The notes under the pieces are model-generated. The model worked only from the letters and a program-made list of their open reading frames with translations, searched no databases and was not told where the DNA came from. A stretch of 8,118 bases of DNA from assembly GCA_023228195.1 (NCBI GenBank), contig JALOBR010000066.1, forward strand, positions 1 to 8,118, given 5' to 3'. Origin of the DNA: Candidatus Omnitrophota bacterium. GTDB lineage: Bacteria > Omnitrophota > Gorgyraeia > Duberdicusellales > 4484-171. Positions 5,323 to 8,118 of the stretch are shown here, in pieces. The position numbers and the translations under genes were made by a program. Each line of letters begins with the position of its first letter. Position 1 is the stretch's first letter.

Positions 5323-6070
5323 TATAGACGTAATCGGAGTTATCCCTGCGCGCTATGAATCCAGCAGACTGGCGCACAAGTTGTTGCGGGAAGTTTGCGG
5401 CAAACCATTGATTCAGTGGGCGTGGGAAAACGCATCAAAGGCGAGCCTTCTCGATAGACTGATTATTGCTTGTGATAACGTAAAAATAAAGGAAGTTGCT
5501 GAGAGTTTCGGCGCCAAGGTTGTCATGACTTCGACAAAGCATCAATCCGGCACCGACCGGATAGCGGAAGCAGTAAGAGATATTGACGCTAAAATAGTCA
5601 TAAATATCCAGGCAGACGAGCCTATCATGCATCAATCAACCATTGACAGTCTTGCCAGAGAAATGATTAACAATCCGGCTACGCTTATGGCTACGGTTAG
5701 AAAGAAAATCGAAGCGGACGAAGACACAAATAATCCGAATGTCGTAAAGTTAATCTGTGATAAAAACGACTTCGCGATTTATTTTTCGCGTTACCCTATA
5801 CCGTACTACAGAGACGGTTCAATTGAAAAAAAATACTACAAGCACCTAGGTATTTACGCATACACCAAGGATTTTCTTTATACTTTTAAAAATCTGCCTT
5901 CTTCATTTCTGGAAAATGCCGAGCGTCTTGAACAGTTACGGGCGATTGAAGCCGGCCATAAAATAAAAGTGATTGAGACTAAATTTGAATCCATAGGAGT
6001 AGATACTGAAGAAGACTTGCAAAAAGTAGAAACCGTTTTAAATGAAAGGAAGTCCAAAAATGCCAAATAA
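5312..6070 (+). CDS. kdsB: 3-deoxy-manno-octulosonate cytidylyltransferase (CMP-KDO synthetase)
   Basis: KdsB joins KDO to CMP from CTP, activating it for transfer to lipid A in the cytoplasm. The 252-residue product has the family length and motifs: IPARYESSRLAHKLL (11-25), PLIQWAWENA (32-41), HQSGTDRIAEA (77-87), NIQADEP (98-104, with the metal-binding Asp at 102), FSRYPIPYYRD (158-168), YKHLGIYAY (176-184), LEQLRAIE (206-213) and IGVDTEEDL (228-236). In the first motif most relatives have SRLPGKPL; here Pro-Gly is replaced by Ala-His while the Lys (K23) remains. The usual FSRAPIPY has Tyr in place of Ala. These look like lineage variation rather than loss of function. The start overlaps the rfaE1 end by 11 bases, with AAAGAATT as a weak upstream ribosome binding site, so coupled translation is likely. 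The end overlaps the DUF1846 gene, also by 11 bases. Confidence 0.95.
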   Translation: MQNNIDVIGVIPARYESSRLAHKLLREVCGKPLIQWAWENASKASLLDRLIIACDNVKIKEVAESFGAKVVMTSTKHQSGTDRIAEAVRDIDAKIVINIQADEPIMHQSTIDSLAREMINNPATLMATVRKKIEADEDTNNPNVVKLICDKNDFAIYFSRYPIPYYRDGSIEKKYYKHLGIYAYTKDFLYTFKNLPSSFLENAERLEQLRAIEAGHKIKVIETKFESIGVDTEEDLQKVETVLNERKSKNAK

Positions 6071-7610
6071 GGTGAATTTATCGGAAAAAAGAACAACAGG
6101 GCAGTTAGGCTTTGACAACGAAAAATACCTGAAAGAGCAAACTGCATCCATTCTCGAACGGGTAAAGAGATTTAATAATAAGCTTTATCTTGAATTCGGA
6201 GGAAAACTTTTATTTGATTATCACGCAGCAAGAGTCCTTCCCGGTTATGACCCTAATGTAAAGGTGCGATTGCTGCAACAATTAAAAGATAAGGCTGAAA
6301 TTATATTATGTATTTATGCCGGAGACATTGAGAGAAGAAAAATAAGGGCCGATTTCGGAATCACTTACGATGTAGACGCCCTCAAGCTCATAGATAACTT
6401 AAGAAGCCGCGAAATAGATGTTTTGGCGGTAGTAATAACCCGTTTCGAAGGCCAACCTGCAGCAAAGATGTTTAAAAACAAACTTGAGCGCAGGAATATA
6501 AAAGTATATACACATAAGTTTACTAAAGGTTACCCCACAGACATTGATTTAATTGTAAGCGAAAAAGGTTATGGCGCAAATGAATACATTGAAACAAAAA
6601 AGCCGCTTATTGTAGTTACTGGGCCGGGGCCGGGCAGCGGCAAACTGGCGACTTGTCTTTCTCAACTATACCATGACCATCATAAAGGCTTGGAATCAGG
6701 TTATGCTAAGTTTGAAACTTTTCCTATTTGGAACATACCGCTTAAGCATCCGGTTAATGTCGCTTACGAGGCAGCAACAGCGGATATAAAAGATTTTAAC
6801 CTTATTGACCCTTTTCATCTGGAAAGATATAAAAAAACAAGCGTAAACTATAACAGAGACGTTGAAATATTCCCCGTAGTTAAAAGAATCCTTACCAGAA
6901 TAACCGGTAAAGAATCAATTTACCAATCTCCGACAGATATGGGGGTTAATAAGGCCGGTTTTGGCATTATTAACGATACGGTTGTGCAGGAAGCCTCCAA
7001 ACAGGAAATAATACGAAGGTATTTCAGGTATACCTGTGAATATGTAATGGGCCTTGCAGATAAAGAGGCTGTACAAAGGATAGAACTTCTCATGGAGGAT
7101 TTTGCTCTTACTCCGGAAGATAGAAAAGTAGTTGAGCCTGCACGTAAGGCTGCCATGGATGCCCAGCAAGAAAAGAAAGGCAATGAAAACATATTCTGTG
7201 GAGCAGCGATTGAGCTTGCGTCAGGTAAAATAATTACCGGAAAGAATTCCGGGCTAATGCATTCCGCCTCAAGCGTTGTTCTAAACGCCATAAAAGATTT
7301 AGCTGAGATACCGGATAAAATACATTTATTGGCCCCGAATATACTTGAATCTATACAAAACCTAAAGAAGAATACTCTAAATGAAAAGACAGTTAATTTA
7401 GATCTTGAAGAAACCTTGATTGCCTTATCCATAAGCGCTGCGGCTAACCCCGCAGCTCAAATTGCGATGGAAAAACTCAAAGAGTTGCAGAATTGCGAAA
7501 TACATATGACTCACATTCCGACTCCCGGAGATGAAGCGGGGCTGCGCAGGCTGGGATTAAATATAACTGCTGACCCCAATTTTTCCAGCAAAAATCTTTT
7601 TGTGGTGTAA
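6060..7610 (+). CDS. DUF1846 (UPF0371) family protein
   Basis: The 516-residue product matches the DUF1846/UPF0371 family across its length, recalled from Gram-positive members: KLYLEFGGKLLFDYHAARVL (41-60), the conserved KGYPTDIDLIVS (156-167), VVTGPGPGSGKLATC (185-199), SGYAKFETFPIWN (213-225), HPVNVAYEAATAD (230-242), NYNRDVEIFPV (263-273), SPTDMGVN (290-297) and EASKQEIIRRY (311-321). GPGPGSGK (188-195) resembles a Walker A loop but has Pro where the first Gly should be, so nucleotide binding is possible, not shown. No signal or membrane segment is present. The family's biochemical role is unknown to me. The ATG at 6060 is chosen over an in-frame ATG at 6042 because AAAGGAAG (6045-6052) is correctly spaced before it. 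It overlaps kdsB by 11 bases, and kdsA starts one base after it, so it is embedded in the KDO operon. That suggests a link to KDO or envelope synthesis, by context only. Confidence 0.9.
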   Translation: MPNKVNLSEKRTTGQLGFDNEKYLKEQTASILERVKRFNNKLYLEFGGKLLFDYHAARVLPGYDPNVKVRLLQQLKDKAEIILCIYAGDIERRKIRADFGITYDVDALKLIDNLRSREIDVLAVVITRFEGQPAAKMFKNKLERRNIKVYTHKFTKGYPTDIDLIVSEKGYGANEYIETKKPLIVVTGPGPGSGKLATCLSQLYHDHHKGLESGYAKFETFPIWNIPLKHPVNVAYEAATADIKDFNLIDPFHLERYKKTSVNYNRDVEIFPVVKRILTRITGKESIYQSPTDMGVNKAGFGIINDTVVQEASKQEIIRRYFRYTCEYVMGLADKEAVQRIELLMEDFALTPEDRKVVEPARKAAMDAQQEKKGNENIFCGAAIELASGKIITGKNSGLMHSASSVVLNAIKDLAEIPDKIHLLAPNILESIQNLKKNTLNEKTVNLDLEETLIALSISAAANPAAQIAMEKLKELQNCEIHMTHIPTPGDEAGLRRLGLNITADPNFSSKNLFVV

Positions 7611-7611
7611 A

Positions 7612-8118
7612 ATGATTGAAGATAAAAACAAATTTATACGTTCGCGTCGCCATATCCGCGCTATGAATAGCGTGGATATGAATAGTGCGGCGCTTAGCAT
7701 GACCTTACCGGATACCACGCGGAACAAGGAAAGGTTCATTTTTATCGCCGGGCCTTGCGTGATTGAAGACAAATATAAAGCCTACGATATCGCTGCTTAC
7801 CTTAAGGAGCTAACGGCCAAATATCCGCTGACCTTCATTTTCAAGGCAAGCTTTTATAAAGCCAACAGGACTTCCCTAAAATCATTCAGGGGCCCGGGCT
7901 TAAATTCCGGGATAAAAATACTTGAGAACATCAAGAAACGCTTAAATGTCCCCATGCTAAGCGATATCCATTGCAAGCACCAGATAAAATACGTGAAAGA
8001 CATTTTGGACGTAATACAAATACCTGCTTTTTTGTGCCGGCAGACCGATTTAATAGTTGAGGCTGCGAAAACTAAAAAAATAATAAACATAAAAAAAGGC
8101 CAATTCCTTTCACCATAT
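7612..8118 (+). CDS. kdsA: 3-deoxy-8-phosphooctulonate synthase (KDO-8-phosphate synthase), N-terminal part cut by window end
   Basis: KdsA condenses phosphoenolpyruvate with D-arabinose 5-phosphate to KDO-8-phosphate, the committed KDO step. The 169 visible residues are in frame to the window end and include FIAGPCVIED (44-53), FKASFYKANRTSLKSFRGPG (77-96), LSDIH (122-126), VIQIPAFLCRQTDL (139-152) and INIKKGQFLSPY (158-169). Cys49 in AGPC corresponds to the metal-binding cysteine of the Aquifex-type, metal-dependent class; the E. coli type has Asn there. The family motif is KASFDKANR; here the Asp is Tyr82. The start is uncertain. ATG 7612 follows the previous stop by one base and would be coupled, but gives about 38 residues more than the Aquifex enzyme. 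ATG 7699 (Met30) would give a near-normal N-terminus. The extra residues are encoded by a long palindrome (7644-7693). No good ribosome binding site precedes either start. Confidence 0.93.
   Translation, partial: MIEDKNKFIRSRRHIRAMNSVDMNSAALSMTLPDTTRNKERFIFIAGPCVIEDKYKAYDIAAYLKELTAKYPLTFIFKASFYKANRTSLKSFRGPGLNSGIKILENIKKRLNVPMLSDIHCKHQIKYVKDILDVIQIPAFLCRQTDLIVEAAKTKKIINIKKGQFLSPY
7644..7693 (+). repeat. Long palindrome at the apparent 5' end of kdsA
   Basis: CATATCCGCGCTAT (7651-7664) is followed after two bases by ATAGCGTGGATATG (7667-7680). All 14 positions pair as RNA, counting one G-U wobble, leaving effectively a UGAA tetraloop. Outside it, GCGTCGC (7644-7650) pairs with GCGGCGC (7687-7693) over all seven positions with one wobble, with six bases bulged on the right side. 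The total is 21 pairs in 50 bases. The element ends five bases before the alternative kdsA start at 7699. It could be a leader hairpin controlling kdsA or a palindromic element inserted in frame. Confidence 0.7.

Noticed and set aside
6042..6059. Upstream ATG for the DUF1846 gene
   Set aside because: The sequence just after it (AAAGGAAG) is the ribosome binding site for the ATG at 6060, and nothing similar precedes 6042.
6920..7432. A 170-codon open frame on the reverse strand inside the DUF1846 gene
   Set aside because: It lies wholly within a strongly conserved forward gene, has no recognisable motif and reads as a compositional shadow.

Overview
The window looks like chromosomal DNA from an AT-rich (roughly 40% GC by eye), Gram-negative-type (diderm) bacterium. 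Its right half carries genes for the two sugars of the lipopolysaccharide inner core, heptose and KDO. The KDO-8-phosphate synthase fragment has the cysteine of the metal-dependent (Aquifex-type) class, and a DUF1846 protein, best known to me from Gram-positive bacteria, lies inside the KDO operon. Together with the AACCAATAACC-type intergenic repeats, this makes me think of an uncultured lineage such as Omnitrophota or a PVC-related phylum. That placement is an inference with low to moderate confidence.

Left part (1-2309). A reverse-strand gene cut by the window edge encodes the start of a cobalamin-binding radical SAM protein. It is separated from the forward genes by about 220 bases rich in repeats and hairpins. 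Then come hemW (radical SAM heme chaperone) and a small secreted PepSY-like protein with its own well-formed sigma70-type promoter and ribosome binding site.

Middle part (2310-4338). A 195-base intergenic stretch holds two strong hairpins and a nine-G run; the second hairpin ends at the ribosome binding site of a charged, helical orphan protein (2505-3008). A hairpin terminator follows. Next is a 300-base gap whose second half (about 3139-3295) folds into a hairpin plus a multibranched domain, a candidate structured RNA that I cannot match to a known class. It runs up to a TIM-barrel sugar isomerase/epimerase of the AP-endonuclease-2 superfamily (3309-4229).

Right part (4339-8118). A compact operon reads rfaE1 (heptose-7-phosphate kinase), kdsB (CMP-KDO synthetase), a DUF1846 protein and kdsA (KDO-8-phosphate synthase, cut by the window end). 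The genes overlap by 11 bases at two junctions and are separated by one base at the third, so they are probably co-transcribed and translationally coupled. RfaE1 feeds ADP-heptose synthesis; KdsA makes KDO-8-phosphate and KdsB activates KDO for transfer to lipid A. DUF1846 is the unexplained member. The apparent N-terminus of kdsA contains a long palindrome that either sets the true start further downstream or is an inserted palindromic element.

The observations most worth following are the structured RNA at 3139-3295, the stem-loop at 2420-2494, the palindrome in the start of kdsA, and DUF1846 within a KDO operon. No CRISPR array, tRNA, rRNA or insertion sequence was seen.
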